Below, piece by piece: positions 1 to 11,400 of a DNA stretch of 64,000 nt. The stretch is taken from contig JAIUJO010000086.1 in the NCBI GenBank assembly GCA_023846275.1, positions 632,436-696,435 on the forward strand. The letters run 5' to 3'. How positions within the stretch are numbered: the first letter of the stretch is position 1; the number at the start of each line of letters is the position of its first letter. Under the pieces are notes generated by a model. It did no database searches. It was not told the origin of the DNA and saw only the letters and a program-made list of their open reading frames with translations. This DNA comes from Vanilla planifolia (Eukaryota > Streptophyta > Magnoliopsida > Asparagales > Orchidaceae). The translations under genes were made by a program, and so were the position numbers.

Positions 1-3000
1 TAAAAAACAAAAAAAATACAATGATAACAAAACAATAAATTTTTGAATTAGTTTTATAATGCTTGATGCTAAAAAAATTTCAAAAAAAATTATATAAGTG
101 ATATTTCAAAAATAATAAAAATAATAATATATAAAATTAAAGATATTAATTGTAGACATTATATAAAAAACATAGACATGAAATATCATATCTATAATAT
201 CATTTTGATAATGCTCTAATGCGCTAAGCAACTACAGTAATAGGATTCAAAAAATAATCATTTAATGTGGCAGGCTTTAAATTCTTGAAGATGTTTTCTA
301 TTTTAAAAATGCACAAACTTGCAATTATTTAAAAATGGTGAAAAATCAGTTTGTTTTATATAGTAGACATAAAAAGTAAGAAAAAATGTATAATTAAATA
401 ATTTTAACTCTATTAATGGTATTATCAAATCTTTACTAAAACAAAAAAAAATTAAAAAAATAATTTTAGCAAATAATTAACACAACAAAGAACTATAAGT
501 TTAATAAAAAATTATATAAAAATAATAAAAAATGTATGTACAAAATAAAATATAATAATTAAATAAAAAATCAAAGACATTTACCATGTAGGAAAAAATG
601 AAATACAAAACTGAATGCGTATTTGTTTTTTAATTAACACAACAATGAATGGGTATTTGTTTTTTTAATTAATTATATTATCAAAAATAAGTTAAAATAA
701 ATTATTGGTCCTCAAATTTTTAAATAAATATATTGAAATAAAAAATTAAACGTAAAAACTAATATTACCAATATAAAAATTAAAAAATACATAACAATAC
801 TTAAATATTATAACAAAAAAATTAAATTTTACAAATAACATAATATAAAAATTCCTTTCATGATATTACAAGTTAAACAATGTTTATGTTACAAACAAAA
901 TAATTTCAAAATTACTAACATATACAAAAAAATTCAAGATAATAGAACACTAAAAACATTAAACTTTAACTCGATATCTTATTTACAAAAAATATTCTTG
1001 TCTTGGCAATAGCAATAAATTTGTAATAAAAAGGTGCAAATTATTAATTTATTTAAAGAAATAAAATTTAACAACTTAAGTGCAAAAAATTTAAATAAAT
1101 AATGTAACTATTAATTAGTGGAAGGCCATTACTTTTTCTACAAAAAAAATTTACTTGGACATAGATAAAGTATATTAGTCGTGTTGGGACTAATAAATCA
1201 ACAAGGTAAAGAATGCCAAGTATTAGTACATAACTCATGATATTGAAGAACATACATAGAAATATAGATTGAGGTAGAAAATTATTTGGACAATAGATGT
1301 GTGCATAATTATTTTGTATTGTATAAGCTTATAACAAGTGACCCTAGTACGACAATACAAGAAAGTTAGAGGAGAGCTAAGATGTCTATTTATGGATAGA
1401 GTTTTATCATCATTCATTTATTTTATTTATATGTTATTTATTCATGTAATTATTCAACAAAAAAAATAATTATTGACAACTTTTATTATTTTTAATGTTA
1501 GGTATGTTGAACCATTATTTCTTATATTATATTTTGATGACAATAATCATTATATTGTTCATTAATTTCTTTTTTGAGTATTTCAAATCTTGTATCTCAA
1601 CATCATGTAGATTAATCTATTATGTATCTCAATTAATTGATTCATGGGTAAATACACAATTGAAGACAAGTAAATGAGTGTTGAAGATATTGATTAAGAA
1701 AGGCTTAACTTCAAGTTTTCAAGCTATTGGATAGAATTCTTAGGGTAGTAGTTTCCCATCTAAAATGCATCATCTACACCATACTCTAGTTCAAAATTGT
1801 TAAACCAATCACTTAATACTCGTATGGCACATAGGTTTATAAATTCATTTTGCATATATCACTTAAAAACTTTGTGGTAAGATCAAATGATTTAAAATTC
1901 CTTTACTTTTGAAAACATGTAGATCAAAAACCAACTATTTGATCTCGTAGTCATCATGATCAAATGTTGAAATATCATCATCTTTTCAAAAATGTATAGA
2001 CTTAAATTAAATCAGTTGTTTCTGCCATATTCCAGATTGAGTGGTTTAAGATTTGCCTTCCATTCTTAAATGTGTAGTATTTAATCTTGAAATCTAATAA
2101 TTCATTTTTATGACATAGTAGTCCAATTTAAAATCAATAATGTATTTATCATTTACCATGATTCAATCACATAAATTTTAGATTTAATCATCTACATTAA
2201 AAATAGCTGAGTGGATTCATTTACTTTGATCTAATTACACGATTTTTGAGATAATGATCTAGAATAAAATCTATTGTGTGGTGGCCCTCATTTTTCTTAA
2301 TTTATCCTAGGCTCAAACAGTCCTAATGATTCTTTATGGATTGTAATGGTAATTTTATGAGCACCATTGAGCGGCCCATCCCATATTTATTGTAAACAAC
2401 TATTTTTAAAAAGCCACCGAATTCAAGCCATTCTACCCATAACGACTAATTAGGTTGTTTTTTTTACTTCTTTTGATCATTGAAGTATGTCATTCAAACT
2501 ACAAAATATAACCCTTAGCAACTTATGTTAACAATTATTTGCATTTTTGGTGTCCATAATTCCCCTTGCTCTAACTCTCCTTTCTTTTTCATTCAAGTAA
2601 AAGAAAATAGCATTTGTGACAAAGAAAGTAAAGATTAAAATTATAATAAGACTACATAATTTTGAAGTAGTTGAATTCTAATTAAACATACATCCACGTC
2701 TGACCGATGTAAAGAAAAATGTCACTAATAAAAGGTTATAATTTAAAAGTTTTCTTTGGTTCACTTGCAACCTATTAGCTTTCCTAGGATCAACTATAAC
2801 TCATGTTTTCGTCAGCTTAATCCAAACTTAATTTTTTATGAGATCAAATTACACTCGAGCTTTTGCAAATGTTGGCTCTCCTAAGCAAAGAGAACCAAAA
2901 ATATAGCAAGATGAAAATATTGTGATAAATTTTTTTTAGCTTTTTATATGTGTTGATTAAAGAAACAAAACACAATGAGGTTAAATTTAAGAAGATAAAT
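1..3000. other. A+T-rich DNA, no gene seen
   Basis: All six frames are closed by frequent stops and no open stretch longer than about 60 codons resembles a protein I know. The first 1.1 kb is nearly pure A/T with short A and T runs. From about 1.7 kb the base composition is a little more mixed, which could mean old transposon DNA, but I recognise no domain in it. A small tandem duplication at 613-680 is listed separately. Confidence 0.6.
613..680. repeat. short two-copy tandem duplication
   Basis: Two successive units of about 34 bases both begin GAATG, then C or G, then GTATTTG followed by a T run and TTAATTAA. The first unit starts at 613 and the second at 647. The first ends with the word AACACAACAA, which also occurs upstream near 480. 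The second drifts into TAATTATATTATC. This is probably local replication slippage; no function is suggested. Confidence 0.6.
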
Positions 3001-3329
3001 GAGAAATTTAAGATTTAAATGTGCAAGGCTTAGCGAGAAAAAGTGGTTGACTTGAGAAGGAGAAGTTGTACTTACTGGTAGTAGAATTTACCTCAGTAGA
3101 ATATTGAGTAATATTTTGTTGAGGTCATAAAACTTAATTCATATTCAATAGTTATTCCATTTACACTAGTTAGGTATTTATAGAAAACGTTTTATATAGT
3201 CGTTATAAAGTGTAGAAAAGTTATGTAAAAAGTTATAGCCAAACAGCTTAAAAAGCATTTAAAATTTGGTTAAAATAGTTTTTTCAAAATGGCTAATACA
3301 AGAGCAAAATAATTATCCATTAGGCAGTA

Positions 3330-3960
3330 TGGACTACAGTAATTGGATCTGATTGAAGGTGATATAGACCATCTAATCTAATGCTTAATAAGTGGATTAG
3401 TTATGGCGATTTGGTCAAGATCGATTTGATCTAAGCCGTCCAATCATGTCAAATGAGATATGGATTGTTCGATTCAACCTAGAAAAAGTTACATTAGATC
3501 TCAATCGTAAGATTCAAATAGGATAATTAAGAGCCACACGATTCAAGGGTAAGATGAAAAGAGTTCTTGTCATCCAATAAGTTAGGATTAAGGTGTGGCC
3601 ATCGGATATGTGGATAAAAACATACAAAATTGTGGAATTAGTGATCAACTATTAATAAAGTGGAGTTGAGCCCCATCATCTGATCATGATTTTGGATATA
3701 GATTGGCACAAGGGATTTTGTCGCATATTATTGGGATGGAAAAATATTTAGACCTTATAAGCATTCACATGAGAATAACATTTGAACTTAATGAAGGTTG
3801 GCTCCCACCTTGTCCATCAGTATACATAGTTTAGAAATTTACCATCACCAAGAATGACCTTGATTTGATTTAGTTTTGACTGTTTCTAGACCCGAGGCTT
3901 GCGAGTGCCCCCTCGGGCTAGCCAGACCTAAGAGCTCTGCCCTTAGGCACAAGCTGGGAT
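3330..3960. repeat. repeat-like block ending in a G+C island
   Basis: This block is visibly less A+T rich than its surroundings and contains recurring words such as GATC, CCGTCCAATCA and CATCGGAT, as plant LTRs and other transposon promoters often do. It ends with a short G+C-rich island at about 3,890-3,950 that holds two adjacent hairpins (listed separately). It lies 560 bases upstream of the copia gag remnant on the same strand and could be a remnant of that element's 5' LTR. I saw no second LTR copy and no primer-binding site, so this is only a possibility. Confidence 0.35.
3891..3947. other. two back-to-back hairpins in a G+C island
   Basis: CCCGAGG at 3,891-3,897 pairs perfectly with CCTCGGG at 3,911-3,917 across a 13-base loop. 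Ten bases later CCTAAG at 3,927-3,932 pairs with CTTAGG at 3,942-3,947 across a 9-base loop. Perfect stems are notable in DNA where everything else has decayed. No T run follows closely enough to call a terminator, and the function is unknown. Confidence 0.6.
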
Positions 3961-4519
3961 GTGAAAAATTTTTTAAAACCTAAATTATGAAAAATTTTAA
4001 AAAAATAATTTTTTAAATTTATTTAAAGTTTAGCAAAAAATCTAACAAGAAATTTGACAAGGATAAAATTTAAACAACAAAATTATTATAGGAAAAGAAA
4101 ATAAAATCTTTTTTGTTTGCTAAATCAAGCCGATAATTTAATAATTTATACTTGGATGTGACTTGAAAATAAAATGAAATGAGACATCATAAAATCAATA
4201 AGCTAATATTTTATAACAAAAAACTTTTTTACCATCATCAAATGTGCATAGGTTATAATTTACATGCGAACCTATTTTATAATAAACAATTCTATTAAAA
4301 TAAATTACAAAATATTTAAGACTTCTCTGATCAAATCCAAGTGTGACTAAAAACTTCCTCTAATAATCTACAACTTTTTTTGGGGCGTTATAATCTCTAT
4401 TGAAATATTAAGATAAAACTGACTTGAAGTTAGTAAATAGGGAAATACACACATAAAACAAATCATAGGGTGTATTAAAACCAAAAAAATTTTAAAAATG
4501 GATACAAAGTAAAAACATC

Positions 4520-5400
4520 GAATTTAATTAAATGATAAAGCTACAAATATTTTAATTTGTGCTTTGAATGTTGTTAAGTCTAATAGAATTATGAGTTTAG
4601 AAATTACTTTTGAAATTTGCCACAAGTTAGTGGCAACATAAAAAGGTATATCTTTTTGTTTAAGAAATTAAAAATGATATCGTGACATATGAATAAGAGT
4701 TGTCTATTATGCTTTGTAATGAATCTATTGAAAGAATATTTATTTGGTTTATTAACATTGTTAATGGAATTGTTAGTTTGGTAAAGGATATATCTATGAA
4801 TGAAAATGTAAAAAAGATCTCTAGAATTTTTTCAAAAGATTATTAACCTTTCACCACAACCTTCAAGATTATGACAAGCATTTCTATAATAACATTAGAT
4901 GACTTTATAGGTGAGCTCATAACTAATGAACTAAAGATGGAGAGGAGAAAAGTTGATAAAGGATTTGTTTAGAAAAAAAATTAGTGAATGAAGATTAAAC
5001 ATTAGCACTAAAAAAAGAGAAAGATACGGTAAAAGAGAATACTACAGTTGAAGGTTGGATAGCTCTAATTTTGGAAGGTTTTTCTAATGTTTTTGGTGTT
5101 ACAAGAACATATATGAAACAAAGGCCTAAAAAGAGTGAGAAGAAAAGTGGACATCTTTTTCCATGATTGTGACAAACTAAGACAAATCAAACCATCATAT
5201 CCATTGGAGTCAGATTGAATTGAAATTAAGAAAAATGGAATGAAGAAGAAAGTCTTGAATAAAGCTTGAAGTAACTTTGAGGAGGCTAATACAGGTCAAG
5301 AGGAAGAGAAAATGAGGAGCTATTTTTGATGGTTGCTCAAGGGGATGAAGATAAAGTGGTAACATCGTTAAGTGAAGTATAGTTAAGTTATTATAATGAA
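4520..5400 (+). pseudogene. gag: decayed Ty1/copia gag (UBN2-like)
   Basis: This is the remnant of a retrotransposon capsid gene. One frame, broken by stops, reads NDKATNILICALNVV near 4,528, then ESIERIFIWFINIVNG at 4,721-4,768, then DDFIGELITNELKME at 4,898-4,942. These match in order the conserved blocks of the plant copia UBN2-type gag: the 'ALSPxExxR' region, the 'ESIxEMxxRFxxIVNG' region and the 'LxELIGxLxxxE' end. The last two blocks are in the same frame. A degraded zinc-knuckle region follows (KKSGHLFP near 5,135-5,163), then an acidic, serine-containing stretch near 5,320-5,390, as in that family. Stops and frameshifts rule out function. Pre-integrase and integrase remnants lie downstream on the same strand. 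Confidence 0.8.
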
Positions 5401-6009
5401 GGATTACCTTAACAATTAATTTGCATGTAATAATAAGAAACTTTATGTAAGGAATATAAGAAACAAAAAGATAGCATAATGAATATTTATTTAAGTCTTT
5501 TTGACTGTATTAGAAATAATTATAAGTCATATTTTCTGAGAATGCAAAATCCTAATAATGGAATATAATAAAAATAAAGAGCATGCATCATTAGTCAGAG
5601 AATTAAAGATCTTAAATCCTTGAAAAATACTTGTTCATTATTAATTAAGGAAAACTGTAGTTCATCCACTCAAAAATATCGTTGACCAAAAAAATTTTTT
5701 CTCCATAAGTCTAACAATTAATTTATAATTATAGCATGGCTTTCTTTTGAAAGATGAGTAAGATGTGATTCATGGATGATTGATGTTTGAGATAATGATC
5801 GAAATAATCAATTTATCTATCCAATAAGAAGCCAATGTTGAAGGAATTATGTGATAGCAATTTAAGTAATTTATTTTATCCCATTATATATAAAATTAGC
5901 AAATATGGAAATCTACTAGTTATTAAAACTATAATAAAAAACAATTAATTATATGATTTGAAAAAGTAAGTAGTTCTCAAATCGAATGTTTCTGTCATTT
6001 GTAACTGAG

Positions 6010-6600
6010 TTTAAATTATGGCATAGAGGACTTTGAAATGCTAGTACACATACCTTAAGAAAAATAATTAAATTTAACTTAATAAAAGGTTTAACTAAAT
6101 TGTCTTTCCTAGATGACTTTGTATACCCCTTGAACTTTTACAAATAAATGATTTGGTCATATACAATGCATGAGTATAGAACATAAGAAATATGGACTAG
6201 TTCTATTAAATTACTATTATAGGTATACATAGAAAATTTTCTTACAAAAAAGGAGTAACTCTTGATGAAAATTTTTTATCTTGATAACTAACTGGAAAAG
6301 AAGTTTGGTCATAATTTATTTGTCATTAGAAGTAATATTGAAGTTGAATTTAGAACTAAGAAAATTATTGATTATTTGAATAATAATAGAATTTCATTAA
6401 AATATTCTATATTTTGGATTAATATTAGATAACTCATATTTTTTTAAATTTTAACAACATTGCTAGAGGAGTTTGATCCCTTATAGAATGAAATAAATGT
6501 GAATAAGTTGATGCAATTGTACAAAAATATTGCATTATTATTGCTGATTATAGATCAATCTAAGCATGATTGTCTAACAATCAATGTAGCCTTTTCTAGA
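6010..6600 (+). pseudogene. pol: decayed Ty1/copia pre-integrase and integrase
   Basis: At 6,017-6,060 the plus strand reads LWHRGL, a stop, then NASTHTLR, followed by a leucine/lysine stretch. This is the GAG-pre-integrase signature (WHRRLGHxSxxxL) that precedes copia integrase. At 6,298-6,360 it reads KKFGHNLFVIRSNIEVEFRT, matching the integrase segment around the second catalytic aspartate (IRSDxGxEF), with that aspartate replaced by asparagine. A weak echo of the following 'NGIxHxxSxPxTPQQN' block starts at about 6,379, but the PQQN residues are gone. No reverse transcriptase or RNase H is found downstream. The plus-strand element stops near 6,600, where minus-strand LINE sequence begins. 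Confidence 0.78.
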
Positions 6601-6639
6601 ACTATTTTCATGTTCATTTTTTGTCCTTGTAAATAAATG

Positions 6640-7150
6640 CCAAATGAATGAGAGTTCTCTTATTCGCAATTCACTCATTTAATCAATGAATTCAGTCATT
6701 ACATCCCACATATGATTGGACGAACTCTTGTATCCATGAAGTGCAGCTATTACATTTAAAGTATACTATTCCTATCCACAAAGCTTTAATTTCATCTATA
6801 ATTTGAGCCACCATGTACCAAGATGTTCTTCATTTACCACTTTAATTCAGCATACACATAAGTATTATAGGCACCATTTTCTCTCCATGGATTATCAATA
6901 AGCTAGTGAACTAACTAATCGTCCTTATTTAAAGTCTGATAATGGATGATTTTAATTCATAACATCAAATTCCATTTGGATTTATTCACAATGTAGTGCT
7001 AAAAATCTAATCTCTCTGATAGATTATGCAATCAGCTACAGTTAGACTTAAGTTCCATGAGAGCCTTTTGAATTAGTTTTGTTTTGAGTAGAAGCATAAA
7101 ATAACTTCCATAGCTCTTATTTGTTGTACCTCTTATATTACAAGAAAAAA
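6640..7150 (-). pseudogene. decayed LINE endonuclease domain
   Basis: On the minus strand, from 7,149 downward, the frame reads IFSCNIRGTTNKS and then KTKLIQKALMELKSNCS. This is the start of the APE-type endonuclease of plant L1-like elements (WNxRGxxxx...LxALxExK), which nicks target DNA to prime reverse transcription. A diverged middle follows, including an 'AVYA'-like patch (YNTYVYAELKW) near 6,850. After about 6,640 the similarity stops, so reverse transcriptase is missing. An ORF1 remnant lies upstream on the same strand, in the expected order. Confidence 0.65.
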
Positions 7151-7599
7151 TGTTATCCAATAAATGTCATTTGTGATGAAATTTAAGAAAATCAAGCACT
7201 TCTATACATCCTACTCAAGTTAATATGCCTCTTTAACCATTTCTAATATTACACTTTGAGTGCCTATTCTCAAATGAGGATAAAATCTTCCTCTTTAGAT
7301 TACATTAGACAAGAATTTGTGGATCATTTAACCTACACACTGCTAAAATCTTAAAATGATTGCTCCATGTCAATTCATTTAGAAAATTGGTTTTCCCTAG
7401 GCATGTGTTAATTCTACAACTATCTGTATTAGGTAAACCATGTGTGACTTTTACACTCCTTCCTTGCAATGGAAAAATTTCTTAGTGCCACAATATTTTT
7501 TCATACAACATCCATATCTAAAATGAAACTATCAAAATGCAATGACTTTTCATTTATAATGTTGCTTAATTCATAAATAATGGCTTAATGAGATTATAT

Positions 7600-8280
7600 T
7601 CATTCACATCTGTTGGTGCTTGTTTTTTTCTTGGATATTTGGCGATATTTTATTTTTTCACAATTAAGAGAGGTTTGACCTTGGCAATAGAAGTTGATTT
7701 CATAACAAAGTTATCATATTTAATTCATTGCCATAATCTATTTGAGCTTCCAAATTTTTTTGTTATCAAGATTCATAAAAGTAATTCCTTCCCTAGATCT
7801 AGTTCAACACACGTCTTTGTTGATGCTTATTCTAGTTAGGTTTACAGTAGATATAGTCACTTGTATAGCATTTTTTACTACAAAAGCGAAGGAGTATCTG
7901 GAGACCTCATTAAAAAACTAAAATGAAACCTAAGTTAGATCTAATGTTGATTCAAACAATATTCACGTGAAACTCATGACGCCACTTAAATATTGTTTTC
8001 CTAAAGTCATTGATATTCCATGCTTCGTGAAGTGAACATCTCAAATAATCTATGAAATGTAATTAGTACATTCCAGTTATCCAAAAATGATACCTTTTAG
8101 TCATTGAAAATTTTGATTTTCTTAAATACCACTATCCATTTTGGAAAAATGTGTGAAAATTTCCTCACTAATTTAAGCCTAACAAGTGTGTCAAATTTTT
8201 CAATTTCTTCTTCATTGAAAAAAAATTTTGGTTGACCATTGAATGTTCTCCTTGGTTGATGCAAACTAGTCAAAGGTCAT
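7600..8280 (-). pseudogene. decayed LINE ORF1 (DUF4283 plus zinc knuckle)
   Basis: Minus-strand reading from about 8,250 gives FFFNEEEIEKFDTLVRLKLV, then RKFSHIFPKW and SFLDNWNVLITF. This is the layout of the DUF4283 RNA-binding domain in ORF1 of plant LINEs. ASTKTCVELDLGKEL near 7,800 matches its 'ARVCVExDL' end. At 7,658-7,707 a different frame reads YEINFYCQGQTSLNCEK, a degraded CCHC knuckle with the usual YExxxxYC entry. Several frame changes and stops are needed to follow the gene, so it is dead. An 83-codon plus-strand frame starting at 7,588 overlies this region and is only its antisense shadow. Confidence 0.72.
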
Positions 8281-8419
8281 TTACCTTGCAAACAACCTCA
8301 ACAAATGAATGGTTGACAAAGCTGAGGCCCTCTGAACCTACAACACGGACTTACTAGCCTACTAGCTTAGTATAACTAAAATATGGTGGAGTGCAGGAAG
8401 TCACCTCTAGGTGTCTCAT

Positions 8420-11400
8420 TGACTCCACTCTAGTTGGCAATTAAGATTATTTAGGATATGCATTACAACCATCGACTATTTAATTTTTTTGTTATTCACT
8501 ATTGTTGCTCATGTATTCCAAAGAATATTAAACAAAGATTATTTGGGATATGCAATATTATGTTGTCAATCCTCAACAATGAAATAATTGTCAGCATCAT
8601 AATTTAATGTAATTTTCCTCTATCAAGTGGATAATAATCATGCCTTCTTACACGACAACTTTTCATGAGAAGATACACTAATTCTTATATTTTTTAATTC
8701 AATAACTAATCTACGTTCAACAATTGGTTGAGATTTAAGAAATTGAAGATTGGGTTAAATAGATGTGAATCAAGATTATTATCAATTCAAATAACATATA
8801 TATTTAAGGATAGAATTCTAGTTCATCTAGATTCCTTATTCGACATATTTTGATTCATAATGGTTTCGTGTTTATCAATTTTGTGTGGCTTAACTCCTTG
8901 TCAATCAAAATTAATTCAATAATTGATTTATATTGACAAATGCTTAATCTTGTTAATTATGATCTTCAAATTTTACAGTTTTTTTCTAAGTTTAAATTTC
9001 TATTACTCGATGTTAGAAGTTGGCTACATGATCAATTCTTGAAGCTAATCATTATGAATGTTGTTTTAAAAATTTTAAACATCTAACAAATAACAGTGAT
9101 TAAATATTCAAACAGTAGTTACATGCATAATAGATTTTACAATTGGCATATAATGTCAAGGACATGATGAGATGAAATTATCTACCCACATAGAATAATT
9201 ACCAAATCAAATAGTTCAAGGTGCTAATCTTAATGAGAAATTGGTTAAGTCATTTTCAATCAAACAAAGTTAATTTTAGCCACTATAAAAGCTTATAATG
9301 TTTGGAGATCTACATGATTTCCTAAAGTTTTGCATTTATGACTCCAAAAAACATTGTATTTCTTAGAGGTAGCAATTTGTGGTGAGCGTGAAGTATTTTA
9401 AGCTCACATCAAAAATAATGTCACTTATGAATTTGAACATATTTACGTTGAATTGAACTATTGGTTTTCCTCAAAGAGTAGTGGAATAAAATTTGTCTTT
9501 GTCCATAGCAATAATTTTTTGTTACCTTTCATGTTACATTCGTGAAGCATACAAATTTGTCCTTAATGACAAGGCATTTTCATGTACAAAATTTTTTAAT
9601 ATCAATGTTAACAAGAGTTTGCGATGATCCATGCTTATACATATATGATTTATAAACTAAAATATTTCGTTCAAACTATACAATTCATAAAAATCAATCA
9701 ATAGAAAATTTTTTATTACTCATATCAAAATTTTTATTTTTGAGCAACCTATTTTCTAATATCAAATACTTGAAAATGTAATCAAGTTCAAAGGGTACAT
9801 TGTCATAGTAATTCTTGTTTTGAATGTAATTCACTAGTGAATGAAATCTTCAAATAATCATCAAGTGTTAATGATTCATATTTTCTAAAGTTAACCATAT
9901 ATCTTTTCAAGATCATAAAGATAAAGAAAAATGAACAAATCATGAAATGTATTAGCAAAATAAAATAAAACTATATAAATGTTGTAATATTAGACTCGAT
10001 AACAATATTATTTTAATTTGGTAATTTTATTTTGTATAATTTTCAAAAATTCTAGCTATTAAAAATAATAGTGCAAAATTAAAAGATGTTGATCTAATAA
10101 TAAATTAGAAATTAAGTAAAGCTCTTACAACTAACCATTCTTTAAATCCAAGTTAATATAAAATGATATGCTAAAAACTATTTTTTGGCCATTGATAATT
10201 GAAAAGTTCCTACATTAATGGAGCATGTCCATATAAAGGCCTACCCAAAGGTTCCATAGGTTTACAATAAAAAAACTTAATATTGCTTAATAAGTAAAAC
10301 TTTCCCAGAAGCTTAAGACATGCATTGATCGTTAACATAAGGGATGTCAACCAAAAAAAGGTGGTTGTAATAACAAACATCTAGAATACTAAAGTTATTC
10401 GTGAACTCTCAAGGTGAAAACATTGAGTTTTTAGATTGATAAATAATAGAATTACATGTTCACTATAACAGACTTGAAATTTGGATTGGATGATTAATTT
10501 CCCAAAAGTTGAAATTAAATGATTAAGAGCTTTCCTATATAGTTGATGTTCTTGTGAATACTGGATAATATTTTGGGATCTCCCTTTTTAAAGCATTTCA
10601 CTCTACTTCTTAAGTTACCTTTAAAATCACATTATTATATAGAATATATACAACATGGTTTAAAAAAACTACCTTATTGTAGCACTTTGTTATCTTATTC
10701 AAAATACATTGCTTACATTATTGTGAGTATCACTATTTATAGATGTCTTAAAGATATAATGAAAATTTGTTTGGCTAAGATAGGAAAGGATAGTATTTGA
10801 ATATTTTGAACATATTTTAGAATTCTAAAGTTCATTTTCAGAGTTTTAAAAATCATCACAACTTATAAAATACATAATTTGAATTGAACCAAAAATATTC
10901 TTTGAAATGATGCAAAATTAACTTAACATAAGTGTTAGTCTAGTGAGTAAGGACGTGTCCTACACAACCAATTTAGCATAGATAGAGAAACATAATTACA
11001 CCTCGAGTCTAATTTGTAGGTCAGCACAAGCTAACAACTTGACTTGTGTTGACCGATCAAGAAATTTCATGGATTACAGATCAACACTTGTGAGTGTGTG
11101 TTGAGTGGATCAATGAGTTTGAAGAGTCAAGGCGGGTCTAGCAAAACACATGAATTAACACTAGTAGTGGTAAGGTGATAGTTGATAGTGAGCAAAACCA
11201 AAAGGCAACTCAACACTCAATTCTAAGCCTTTTTTAATTCATTTTGAAAAACATTTTTTTCTAATCATGTTACTATAAGATCATATTGAATAGCATTTAA
11301 AGTTTGAAGTATCTAAAAAGTTACTACTCAATGTCCAAATGACTAAAAAAATTATAAATGCAAATAGCTTAAAATTTTGATAAAGGAAAATTAAAAAGTG

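Larger units (their letters stand above)
4520..6600 (+). mobile_element. truncated Ty1/copia retrotransposon
   Basis: The order gag, zinc knuckle, pre-integrase, integrase on one strand is the Ty1/copia order, in which integrase precedes reverse transcriptase. Only this 5' half is recognisable; neither LTR was identified. Between about 5,450 and 6,000, where the protease should lie, only stop-riddled sequence is seen. The stretch at 5,470-5,560 is compatible with the coiled-coil region many plant copia gags carry. The 3' part appears to have been lost at about 6,600. Confidence 0.75.
6640..8280 (-). mobile_element. truncated plant LINE, copy 1
   Basis: ORF1 (DUF4283-like domain, zinc knuckle) is followed by the endonuclease start, all on the minus strand, which is the plant L1 order. 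The reverse transcriptase and 3' end are absent. LINEs usually lose their 5' end, so loss of the 3' part points to later deletion or interruption rather than normal 5' truncation on insertion. The break at about 6,600-6,640 coincides with the end of the plus-strand copia remnant. Confidence 0.68.

Noticed and set aside
7588-7839. 83-codon plus-strand open frame
   Set aside because: It overlies the minus-strand LINE ORF1 zinc knuckle and the end of its DUF4283-like domain, so it is an antisense shadow.
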